The translations under genes were made by a program, and so were the position numbers. This document shows positions 1-5,599 of a DNA stretch of 6,218 bases, one piece after another (the stretch's first letter is position 1; every line of letters begins with the position of its first letter). Source of the DNA: an uncultured Oscillospiraceae bacterium (GTDB lineage: Bacteria; Bacillota; Clostridia; Oscillospirales; Oscillospiraceae); assembly GCA_900751035.1 (NCBI GenBank), contig CAADSF010000088.1, positions 1-6,218 on the forward strand, given 5' to 3'. The notes beneath the pieces were generated by a model. That model saw nothing but the letters and a program-made list of their open reading frames with translations. It ran no database searches and was not told where the DNA came from.

Positions 1-45
1 AATCATCGGTTCCCCAAGACGCGCGTCCCGGACGGACGCTGGTGA
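1..45 (+). CDS. Possible C-terminal end of an upstream gene (partial)
   Basis: The first frame is open from the window edge for 14 codons and stops at TGA 43-45, ending in ...RVPDGRW. The stop lies 18 bp before the degV-family start, a normal operon spacing, so this may be the tail of a preceding co-transcribed gene. Fourteen codons are too few to identify a family. The other two plus-strand frames are also open across this stretch and run on into the degV-family gene before stopping, so the frame choice rests only on the convenient stop position. No function is proposed. Confidence 0.3.
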   Translation, partial: NHRFPKTRVPDGRW

Positions 46-63
46 AAAAAAGGATGGTTCTCT

Positions 64-915
64 ATGCGATATCAGATCACGTCTGACTCTACCTGTGATC
101 TCAGCCCGGAGCAGCTGAAAAAGTACAATATCCGCCTGCTGCCCCTCTACGTGAGCATGGACGGCAGGACGCTGCGCGACGGCGTGGACGTCAAGCCCGA
201 CGATATCTATGCCCACGTCTCCGCCGGCGGAAGTCTTCCGCAGACGGCGGCGGTCAATCTGGCCGATTATGTCCGCGCGTTTACGGAGCTGTCAGCCAAA
301 AACGACTTTGTGATTCATGTCTGTATCTCTCTGGACTTCTCCTGCTGCTATCAGAACGCGAAGCTGGCTGCGGCGGAGTTTGACAACGTATACGTCGTCG
401 ATTCCAGAAATTTATCCACAGGCCACGGCCTTGTCGTGCTGGAGGCCGAACGCATGGCACGCGAGGGCATGGCGCCGGACGATATCGTCGCGGCGCTGCA
501 CGACCTGACGGGCCGGGTGGAGGCCAGCTTCATTCTTGACCGGCTGGACTACATGAAAAAGGGCGGCCGGTGCTCCGCTGTGACGCTTCTGGGCGCGAAT
601 CTCCTGAAGCTCCGCCCGTGCATCGAGGTCAAAGACGGCAAAATGGGCGTCGGCAGGAAATACCGCGGCAGCTTCGACAAGTGCGTCTGCGAGTATATTA
701 CCGACAAAATTGGAAACCGCAGCGATCTGGAGCTGCGCCGCGTGTTCATCACACACTCCGGCGTGCCGGAGGAAACGGTGCAAAAGGCTGTGGAAACTGT
801 GCAAAAGCTACAACCGTTTGAGGAGATCTGCGTCACGCGGGCCGGCTGCACCGTCAGCAGCCACTGCGGGCCGGGAACCCTCGGCGTGCTGTACATCCGA
901 AAGGCGGACAAATGA
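64..915 (+). CDS. DegV family protein (fatty-acid-binding, FakB-like)
   Basis: A 283-residue protein of the usual DegV length (about 280). The family binds a single fatty acid. In Firmicutes its FakB members present exogenous fatty acid to the cytosolic kinase FakA, which makes acyl phosphate for phospholipid synthesis. Family motifs run in order: N-terminal SDSTCDL (residues 7-13), LPQTAAVN (58-65), ISLDFSCCYQNAK (88-100, in place of the commoner SSGLSGTYQSA form), VVDSRNLSTGHG (111-122), LDRLDYMKKGGR (158-169), LLKLRPCIEVKDGKM (180-194), ITHSG (229-233) and HCGPGTLGVLY (267-277). T61, S93 and H267 lie where the family's carboxylate-holding Thr, Ser and His are expected. No signal peptide or membrane segment is seen, so the protein is cytosolic. 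The start follows AAAGGA near 48-53. The stop overlaps the rsmG start by 4 bp. No fakA is in the window, so the ligand and partner are not shown. Confidence 0.93.
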   Translation: MRYQITSDSTCDLSPEQLKKYNIRLLPLYVSMDGRTLRDGVDVKPDDIYAHVSAGGSLPQTAAVNLADYVRAFTELSAKNDFVIHVCISLDFSCCYQNAKLAAAEFDNVYVVDSRNLSTGHGLVVLEAERMAREGMAPDDIVAALHDLTGRVEASFILDRLDYMKKGGRCSAVTLLGANLLKLRPCIEVKDGKMGVGRKYRGSFDKCVCEYITDKIGNRSDLELRRVFITHSGVPEETVQKAVETVQKLQPFEEICVTRAGCTVSSHCGPGTLGVLYIRKADK

Positions 916-1589
916 GAGCAACACTGGAAGCGCGTTCCGGCCTGCCGCCGGAGCAGATCGACACGCTCTGCGCGTTCGGGCAGGCGCTGATTGAAAAAAA
1001 TCGGGTCATGAACCTCACGGCAATCACCGAGCCGCAGGCCGTGGCCGAGCTGCATTTTCTCGACTGCATCGCACTTTTGCAGGCGGAGGATTTTTCCGGA
1101 AAGCGCGTGATCGACATCGGCTGCGGCGCGGGCTTCCCCGGCGTTCCGCTGAAAATCGCGGAGCCGTCGATCGAGCTGACGCTTCTGGATTCTCTGGCCA
1201 AGCGCATGACATGGCTGCGGGAAATTCTGCCGCAGCTGGGCGTGGAGGCCGAGGTCGTCACGGCACGGGCAGAGGAATTTGTCCGGACCTGCCGGGAGCA
1301 GTATGATATTGCAACGTCCCGCGCCGTGGCGCGGCTGAACATCCTCGCAGAGCTCTGCCTGCCGTATGTGAAGGTCGGCGGCGCGTTTCTGGCGATGAAG
1401 GGCGCGATGGCGGGCGAAGAAATGGAAGAAGCAAAGCGTGCCGTGACGCTGCTCGGCGGAACAATCGAGCGCGTGTACGAGTATCCCATTCAGGACGCGG
1501 TGCATAAGGCCGTTGTGATCCGCAAGGTCAGGCCCACGCCGCCCAAATACCCCCGCGCGTTCGCGAAAATCAAAAAAAGTCCGTTGTAA
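912..1589 (+). CDS. rsmG: 16S rRNA (guanine(527)-N7)-methyltransferase RsmG
   Basis: A 225-residue SAM-dependent methyltransferase (also called GidB). It makes m7G527 in the 530 loop of 16S rRNA, and loss of the enzyme gives low-level streptomycin resistance in several bacteria. Visible motifs are MNLTAI (33-38), HFLDC (48-52, usually HFLDS), the glycine-rich SAM-binding loop VIDIGCGAGFPG (66-77), LLDSLAKR (91-98), ATSRAVARL (134-142), YVKVGG (152-157), AMKG (161-164) and the basic C-terminal PTPPKYPR...KKSPL typical of the family. The length is normal and nothing is missing. The ATG at 912 overlaps the TGA of the degV-family gene (ATGA) and has AAAGG at about 900-904 inside that gene, which suggests translational coupling. 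In many bacteria this gene sits with mnmG; here its visible partners are degV and a permease. Confidence 0.96.
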   Translation: MRATLEARSGLPPEQIDTLCAFGQALIEKNRVMNLTAITEPQAVAELHFLDCIALLQAEDFSGKRVIDIGCGAGFPGVPLKIAEPSIELTLLDSLAKRMTWLREILPQLGVEAEVVTARAEEFVRTCREQYDIATSRAVARLNILAELCLPYVKVGGAFLAMKGAMAGEEMEEAKRAVTLLGGTIERVYEYPIQDAVHKAVVIRKVRPTPPKYPRAFAKIKKSPL

Positions 1590-1609
1590 GCCGGCTCCCT
1601 GTCCGGCAG

Positions 1610-1616
1610 AAAGGAG
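1610..1616 (+). promoter_or_regulatory. Ribosome binding site of the AEC permease gene
   Basis: AAAGGAG lies 8 nt before the ATG at 1625, near-consensus spacing. It supports 1625 as the start over the out-of-frame ATG at 1642 that opens a longer overlapping reading frame. The 35-nt gap after rsmG contains no promoter I can recognise and only a weak GCCGG/CCGGC stem (1590-1594 with 1603-1607). Confidence 0.75.
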
Positions 1617-1624
1617 CGGGCAGG

Positions 1625-2548
1625 ATGGATATTCTCGCCCTGTGCCGGAAGATGGTCATGCTGTTTTTCTGCATGGCCTGCGGCTTCTGCGCCGCAAAGG
1701 CCGGCGTGATGGACACGCAGAGCAACAAAAAGCTCTCTGCGCTCATCGTAAACGTCGCGAACCCCATGCAGATCCTCGCCTCCGCGCTGACGGGCGAGCG
1801 CCTGCTCTCAACCGGGCAGACGCTCCGGCTGGCGGGGCTGGTCGTGCTGATCTATCTGGCGCTGATCGCGCTGAGCTTCCCGGCCGTGCGGCTGCTGCGC
1901 GTCAAGGACGCGGAGCGCGGGCTGTACCGGTTTATGTTTATCTTCTCCAACACCGGCTTTCTCGGCTATCCCGTCGTCGAATCTTTGCTTGGCAGCGGCG
2001 CTGCGTTTTACGTCACGATCTTCGTGCTGTTTTTCCAGCTCTTCTGCTGGAGCTACGGCGCAAGTCTGATGCGCGGCGCGGTGCGCTTCCGGTTTCAGCG
2101 GCAGGTGCTGCGGCAGCCGTGCGTCGCGGCGGCGCTTGCGGCGTTCGCAATCTATCTGTCCGGCTGGCAGCCGCCTGCGCTGCTGCACCAGACCGTCAAA
2201 TATGTCGGCGATATCACAAGCCCTGTCGTCATGCTGATTGTGGGGTGCTCGCTTGCGCAGATACGCTTCGGCCAGATCTTCGGAAGCTGGCGGATTTATG
2301 CGCTGTCCGCGCTCAAGCTGGCGGCTGTGCCGCTGCTGGCGTATGCCGTGCTGCGGCACGTGCTGACGAACGAATTTGCACTGTGCGTGCTGACGGCGCT
2401 TTTGTGTATGCCCATTGCCACCAACACGACCATCCTGAGCTACCAATACGGCGCCGACGAAACAACCGCCTCCTCCGGCGTATTTGTCAGCACGCTTTTG
2501 AGCCTGCTGACGATCCCGCTGATGATGAAGCTGCTGTTTGGGGCGTAA
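1625..2548 (+). CDS. AEC (auxin efflux carrier) family transporter
   Basis: A 307-residue, very hydrophobic protein, close to the usual 300-320 of bacterial AEC permeases. About ten membrane segments can be seen, roughly at residues 4-24, 36-55, 67-88, 102-120, 125-147, 166-182, 198-214, 224-243, 248-268 and 284-304, in two five-helix halves. Family signatures are NPMQILAS in the second segment, SNTGFLGYPVV (108-118) and, in the second half, CMPIATNTT (261-269), YQYGADE (273-279) and STLLSLLTIPL (289-299). Members move small organic anions such as malate, malonate or other carboxylates across the inner membrane; the substrate cannot be read from sequence. It follows rsmG by 35 bp on the same strand and is probably the last gene of that operon, since a strong stem-loop lies just after its stop. 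Confidence 0.9.
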   Translation: MDILALCRKMVMLFFCMACGFCAAKAGVMDTQSNKKLSALIVNVANPMQILASALTGERLLSTGQTLRLAGLVVLIYLALIALSFPAVRLLRVKDAERGLYRFMFIFSNTGFLGYPVVESLLGSGAAFYVTIFVLFFQLFCWSYGASLMRGAVRFRFQRQVLRQPCVAAALAAFAIYLSGWQPPALLHQTVKYVGDITSPVVMLIVGCSLAQIRFGQIFGSWRIYALSALKLAAVPLLAYAVLRHVLTNEFALCVLTALLCMPIATNTTILSYQYGADETTASSGVFVSTLLSLLTIPLMMKLLFGA

Positions 2549-2567
2549 ATGATTGCAGGATATGTAC

Positions 2568-2599
2568 CAGCCTCACCCGGCCTTGGCCGGGTGAGGCTG
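2568..2599 (+). terminator. Strong stem-loop after the AEC permease (probable terminator)
   Basis: A perfect 15-bp inverted repeat, CAGCCTCACCCGGCC (2568-2582) and its reverse complement (2585-2599), with only TT between the arms, so the real loop is probably CTTG with one pair fewer. It starts 20 bp after the permease stop. The plus strand after it reads CATCTTTGCC, a poor U-tract, and the minus-strand side has no U-tract. It separates convergent genes, so it may stop or protect transcripts from either side. Rho-independent termination is likely but not certain. Confidence 0.6.
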
Positions 2600-2673
2600 C
2601 ATCTTTGCCATAGACTGTAAATTTTACGTGAAACCCGGCGGGATGTACTGAACGCCTCCTCTGGGCCAGTGCA

Positions 2674-3432
2674 TCATCCGTCCAGCGGCATGACGCCGAG
2701 CTGGACCTCGGCGATGGAGGCGAAGCCGTACAGGCCGCCTGCGCGAACGGTGTACCAGCCGTTGAAGTCCCCAAGCACCGTGATGGCCGTTCCATTCGGG
2801 ACCTGCGCCAGAACCTCCGCGTCCGTCTGCGGGAAGGAGCGCAGCGCCATATACCCGTTTTCGCCTGCGGCCTCGGCGTCAAATTCATCGCCCGGCGTCA
2901 GGAACGGAACGCCGAAATACTCCGTCACGCCGAGGGCCAGCACCCGCGCAATTTCGTCCAGATTGCCTGTCAGCCAGTTTGCATCCTCCGTGTTGTCGTG
3001 ATAGCCAAGCTCGGCCAGCACAGCCGGGGCCCGCGTCCGGCGCAGCTCGCCGATGATCGTGGACGAACGCGCCTGCACCCGGTCGGGAAGCGGATAGATG
3101 GGCTTGATGTTGTCGACGAGAATGTTCGCCATGCGCAGCCCCGCCTCGCTCGTCGGATAATAGTAAATGTCCACGCCGCGCAGCCGTCCGGACAGCGCCT
3201 GCGGCGCGGCATTCGAGTGCAGCGCCAGATGAAAATCCTGCCGGGACGCGTTGGAGTTGCGGATGGACTGCGCGGCGCTTCCGTCCGGGTCGTTGCGCGT
3301 GACGGTGATGCCGCTTGCGTGCAGATACGGCATCATTTCATCGGCCAATGCGTTCATCCAGTAGCGCTCGTCGCCGGTCGTGATGTAGGGATTGAAATAC
3401 TGCGTAGACGGGCTCAAGAATAAAAATGGCAT
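2674..3432 (-). CDS. N-acetylmuramoyl-L-alanine amidase (Amidase_3-like) with C-terminal SH3-like domain
   Basis: A 252-residue protein. Residues 1-175 look like the Amidase_3 fold, which cuts the bond between muramic acid and the L-Ala of the peptide stem. Visible are LSPSTQYFNPY (6-16), the metal-ligand region GDERYW with E22, LALHSNAA with H72 of the HxN motif, RGVDIYYYP (85-93) and LAELGYHDN with the catalytic-type E141. The usual first ligand (GHGG-type His) is replaced by S7-P8-S9; a close extra His is H68. Residues about 193-243 (GYMALRSFPQ...GWYTV...GLYGFAS) resemble a bacterial SH3 wall-binding domain. There is no signal peptide or membrane anchor, so the route to the wall is unclear: holin-like release, lysis or a cytosolic role. 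The start follows AGGAG with a 7-nt gap. It is transcribed divergently from the exonuclease gene. The family call is good; activity is inferred. Confidence 0.85.
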   Translation of the reverse strand: MPFLFLSPSTQYFNPYITTGDERYWMNALADEMMPYLHASGITVTRNDPDGSAAQSIRNSNASRQDFHLALHSNAAPQALSGRLRGVDIYYYPTSEAGLRMANILVDNIKPIYPLPDRVQARSSTIIGELRRTRAPAVLAELGYHDNTEDANWLTGNLDEIARVLALGVTEYFGVPFLTPGDEFDAEAAGENGYMALRSFPQTDAEVLAQVPNGTAITVLGDFNGWYTVRAGGLYGFASIAEVQLGVMPLDG

Positions 3433-3454
3433 ATGTCAGCTCCTGCCTTCCTGC

Positions 3455-3479
3455 GTAACCGCTGATTCAGGGCGGTTAC
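3455..3479. repeat. Inverted repeat in the amidase leader (possible operator)
   Basis: GTAACCGC (3455-3462) and GCGGTTAC (3472-3479) are perfect 8-bp inverted arms around a 9-nt centre that itself contains the near palindrome CTGATTCAG (3462-3470). The site lies 22 bp upstream of the amidase ATG and just downstream of its predicted transcription start. It could be a repressor site or a leader-RNA hairpin. No T-tract follows on either strand, so it does not look like a terminator. Confidence 0.45.
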
Positions 3480-3494
3480 CTGATTTGCTGGCAT

Positions 3495-3523
3495 ATTCTA
3501 TGCAGCCGCCGATTTTTTGTTTA
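3495..3523 (-). promoter_or_regulatory. Candidate sigma-A promoter for the amidase gene
   Basis: On the minus strand TAAACA (3523-3518, 4 of 6 to TTGACA) is followed after exactly 17 bp by TAGAAT (3500-3495, 5 of 6 to TATAAT). Transcription would begin near 3488, giving a leader of about 55 nt that includes the inverted repeat at 3455-3479. The prediction is from consensus only. Confidence 0.45.
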
Positions 3524-3548
3524 CAGCCCGCCGAGTTTATGATACCAT
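3520..3548 (+). promoter_or_regulatory. Candidate sigma-A promoter for the exonuclease gene
   Basis: TTTACA (3520-3525, 5 of 6 to TTGACA) is separated by 17 bp from TACCAT (3543-3548, 4 of 6 to TATAAT). Transcription would start near 3555, about 23 nt before the ATG. An alternative -10, TATGAT at 3538-3543, is closer to consensus but has only a weak -35 (TTTTTG at 3514-3519, 18-bp spacer). Either way the -35 falls on or next to that of the opposing amidase promoter. Confidence 0.4.
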
Positions 3549-3562
3549 ATCCTTTGGACAAG

Positions 3563-3568
3563 AAGGAG
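3563..3568 (+). promoter_or_regulatory. Ribosome binding site that fixes the exonuclease start
   Basis: AAGGAG ends 9 nt before the ATG at 3578. The reading frame is open further upstream, to an ATG at 3392, but that stretch overlaps the divergent amidase gene and the promoter region, and lacks exonuclease homology. The protein starting at 3578 begins directly with the Exo I strand MQYIILDMEWN. Confidence 0.8.
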
Positions 3569-3577
3569 TTTGACGCT

Positions 3578-4561
3578 ATGCAGTATATTATTCTGGATAT
3601 GGAGTGGAACCAGCCGTGGCCGGGTTCGTACAGCGCGAAAAAGGCGCTGCCGTCGCCGATGCGCGGCGAGATCGTGCAGATCGGCGCCGTGCGCATGACG
3701 CAGGAGCAGCAGGTCGCGGATGAGTTCCAGATCCTCATCCGGCCCAAATATTTTAAGAAAATGAACCGCAAGGTTGCCTCGCTGACCGGCATCCGCGACA
3801 GCTTGCTGCGTGAAAAGGGCGTAAGCTTCCCGGAGGCCGCCGCGCAGTTTGCAGCGTGGTGCGGGGAGGACTGCGTGTTTCTGACGTGGGGCTTTGACGA
3901 TATCACGATTCTGCGGGAAAATCTCGCGGTGTTCGGACTGGAGAGCGGATGGACGGCGCGCTGGTACAACGCGCAGCTGATCTTCAACGCCCAGACTGAC
4001 GGCTCCGGCTCGCAGAAGGCGCTGTCGACCGCGATGCAGATGATGGACATCGCACCCACCCGCGCCGCGCACGATGCGCTGGGCGACGCGTACCACACGG
4101 CGCTCGTCTGCCAGAAGCTGCGCCTTGCAGATGGCATCGCTGCGTATGAGGCCGCTGTGCAGGCGCACGAAAACGGCTTCCACGGCGCAGAGCTTCCCGG
4201 CTGCGTGCAGCGGGCCGTGTTCCACGGCTACGCCGACAAGACCGCCGCGCTCGGCGCAATGAGCGGCACGGAGAACCGCTGCCCCGTCTGCGGCGGGCAG
4301 ATGACGACGGGAAAATGGTATCCGCAGCAGGGACGGCGCTACCTGTCCCGCGCCAGATGCGAGACGGACGGCGAGTTTTATATCCGCGTCCGGCTGGTGC
4401 ATGAGGACGGCACGCTGCGCGTCAGCCGTCTGGTCTACGAGCCGACCGAGCAGGTCACGAAGAGCTACGCCGCACTCAGCCAGAAGCCCCGCCCGCGCCG
4501 CGCCCGCCGCCGCAGATCCGCCCGCGTCAAGCCCAAGCCGGCAGAACCGAAAAATGGATAA
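3578..4561 (+). CDS. DEDDh-family 3'-5' exonuclease (DnaQ/RNase T-like) with C-terminal extension
   Basis: A 327-residue protein whose first 185 or so residues form an RNase H-fold 3'-5' exonuclease domain acting on RNA or DNA ends with two metal ions. Exo I is ILDMEWN with D7 and E9; EIVQIGAVRM (31-40) is the following strand; LTGI (69-72) is the family's next conserved stretch; Exo II is TWGFDD with D107/D108; Exo III is AAHDALGDAYHTA with H165 and D170. All five acidic/His catalytic positions of the DEDDh class are present. The domain resembles KapD/sporulation-inhibitor-type and RNase T-like exonucleases, and the substrate is not predictable. Residues 185-327 are an extension with CPVC (235-238), another Cys at 261 and a very basic tail, PRPRRARRRRS (304-314), probably for nucleic-acid binding. 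It has its own promoter and terminator and so looks monocistronic. Confidence 0.87.
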   Translation: MQYIILDMEWNQPWPGSYSAKKALPSPMRGEIVQIGAVRMTQEQQVADEFQILIRPKYFKKMNRKVASLTGIRDSLLREKGVSFPEAAAQFAAWCGEDCVFLTWGFDDITILRENLAVFGLESGWTARWYNAQLIFNAQTDGSGSQKALSTAMQMMDIAPTRAAHDALGDAYHTALVCQKLRLADGIAAYEAAVQAHENGFHGAELPGCVQRAVFHGYADKTAALGAMSGTENRCPVCGGQMTTGKWYPQQGRRYLSRARCETDGEFYIRVRLVHEDGTLRVSRLVYEPTEQVTKSYAALSQKPRPRRARRRRSARVKPKPAEPKNG

Positions 4562-4566
4562 AACCG

Positions 4567-4594
4567 AGGGAAGGCCATGCGGCCTTCCCTTTTT
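4567..4594 (+). terminator. Rho-independent terminator of the exonuclease gene
   Basis: AGGGAAGGCC (4567-4576) pairs with GGCCTTCCCT (4581-4590) around an ATGC loop, and the T-run extends to 4594. It begins 5 nt after the stop codon. Stem, loop and U-tract are all textbook. Confidence 0.92.
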
Positions 4595-4602
4595 CCATAT
4601 AA

Positions 4603-4632
4603 CAAAGCGCCCTTCTTCCGGAGGGCGCTTTG
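4603..4632 (-). terminator. Rho-independent terminator of the carbamate kinase operon
   Basis: CAAAGCGCCCT (4603-4613) and AGGGCGCTTTG (4622-4632) form an 11-bp stem. Read on the minus strand it is followed by TTATATGG, giving CTTTGTTAT as a moderate U-tract; the plus-strand side has none. It lies 8 nt after the kinase stop codon and is only 8 nt from the exonuclease terminator, so the convergent units end back to back. Confidence 0.85.
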
Positions 4633-4640
4633 CGGGTATC

Positions 4641-5579
4641 TTACAGATGGATCGCGGTGCCGGTTTTGCCTTCGATGCCGTCCTTGGCTTTTTCCAAGAG
4701 GGTGATGAGGGCGGTGCGGCCGGGCTTGGACTCGGCGAACTTGACAGCCGCTTCGACCTTCGGCAGCATGGAGCCGGGGGCAAACTGGCCTTCGGCCATG
4801 TACTTGCGGGCCTCTTCCGGGGTCAGCTCGTCCAGATTCTTCTGGTCGGGTTTGCCGAAGTTGATGGCGACCTTCTCGACAGCCGTCAGGATGATGAGCA
4901 TATCGGCGTCAAGCTGCTCGGCCATGCACTCGGAGGCGAAGTCCTTGTCGATAACAGCGGGCACGCCCTTGAGGTGGTACTTGTCTTCCCATACGACCGG
5001 AATACCGCCGCCGCCGGCAGCGATAACGGCGTGCTTCGCGTTCATGAGCGCCTTGACCGTGGCGATCTCGACGATCTCCTTCGGGCGCGGGCTCGCAACG
5101 ACCTGACGCCAGCCGCGGCCTGCGTCCTCGGCAACGTCGATGCCCTTTTCGGCGGCAAGCTTCTTGGCCTCTTCCTCGGTCATGAATGCGCCGATGGGCT
5201 TGGTCGGGTGCTGGAACGCGGGGTCAGCCGGGTCGACGGCGACCTGCGTCAGAACGGTCGCGCAGTGGATACCAAGACCGCGGCGGTCAAGCTCCTCGCC
5301 GATCATGTTCTGCAGATCGTAGCCGATGTAGCCCTGGCTCATGGCCACGCACACGGAAAGGGGCATGATGTCGCTCTTGGCCTGCTGCTTGTGGAAAGCG
5401 GCAAACGCGTTCTGGATCATGCCGACCTGCGGGCCGTTGCCGTGGGCGATAACGACCTCGTGGCCGTCTTCGATCAGGTCTGCGATGGCGCTGGCCGTCG
5501 TCTTGACAGCCTGCATCTGCTCTTCGAGATTCTTACCCAGAGCGTTGCCGCCCAGAGCGATTACAATTCTTTTAGCCAT
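4641..5579 (-). CDS. arcC: Carbamate kinase
   Basis: A 312-residue protein, the usual carbamate kinase length. The enzyme carries out carbamoyl phosphate + ADP -> ATP + carbamate, which breaks down to CO2 and ammonia. It acts in the cytosol as the ATP-yielding step of arginine deiminase, agmatine or ureido-compound fermentation. Amino acid kinase motifs run in order: IALGGNALG (7-15), VVIAHGNGPQVG (42-53), MSQGYIGYDLQN (80-91), PTKPIGAFMTEEEA (125-138), VVASPRPKEIVE (160-171), AVIAAGGGGIPVV (184-196), AVIDKDFAS (208-216), LTAVEKVAINFGKPDQ (231-246) and FAPGSMLPKVEAA (266-278). The start is set by AGAGG 8 nt before ATG 5579. It lies 78 bp after a YgeW-like carbamoyltransferase gene on the same strand, with a hairpin between, and its own terminator follows. 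Lysine is mostly AAG, suggesting strong expression. It could equally be named yqeA; arcC is the general family symbol. Confidence 0.96.
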   Translation of the reverse strand: MAKRIVIALGGNALGKNLEEQMQAVKTTASAIADLIEDGHEVVIAHGNGPQVGMIQNAFAAFHKQQAKSDIMPLSVCVAMSQGYIGYDLQNMIGEELDRRGLGIHCATVLTQVAVDPADPAFQHPTKPIGAFMTEEEAKKLAAEKGIDVAEDAGRGWRQVVASPRPKEIVEIATVKALMNAKHAVIAAGGGGIPVVWEDKYHLKGVPAVIDKDFASECMAEQLDADMLIILTAVEKVAINFGKPDQKNLDELTPEEARKYMAEGQFAPGSMLPKVEAAVKFAESKPGRTALITLLEKAKDGIEGKTGTAIHL

Positions 5580-5586
5580 TTTCAAT

Positions 5587-5592
5587 TCCTCT
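5587..5592 (-). promoter_or_regulatory. Ribosome binding site that fixes the carbamate kinase start
   Basis: On the minus strand AAGAGGAATTGAAAATG places AAGAGG 8 nt before the ATG at 5579, where the protein begins MAKRIVIALGGN as in the family. An in-frame ATG eight codons upstream (5603) lies inside the arm of the 5600-5632 hairpin and lacks a free Shine-Dalgarno sequence, so it was not chosen. Confidence 0.75.
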
Positions 5593-5599
5593 TGATACT

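Noticed and set aside
549..1505. A 318-codon open frame on the minus strand across degV and rsmG
   Set aside because: It is antisense to two clear genes with full sets of family motifs. Its translation is rich in His, Arg, Gln and Cys with no recognisable domain, typical of a GC-rich shadow frame.
1642..2613. A 323-codon plus-strand frame, longer than the permease it overlaps
   Set aside because: It is out of frame with the permease, starts without a ribosome binding site and translates to Arg/Ala/Asp-rich low-complexity text. The permease frame has ten membrane segments and family motifs.
3392..3577. An N-terminal extension of the exonuclease from an ATG at 3392
   Set aside because: It would overlap the divergent amidase gene and the promoters, and the added residues show no family match. 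AAGGAG before ATG 3578 and the immediate Exo I strand favour the shorter form.
3433..3577. A riboswitch or T-box leader before the amidase or exonuclease
   Set aside because: The predicted leaders are only about 55 and 23 nt, too short for known riboswitch classes, and no conserved core is visible.
3521..4783. A 420-codon minus-strand frame across the exonuclease and into carbamate kinase
   Set aside because: It is antisense to the exonuclease and its terminator, and has no domain or plausible start. It is a product of high GC.
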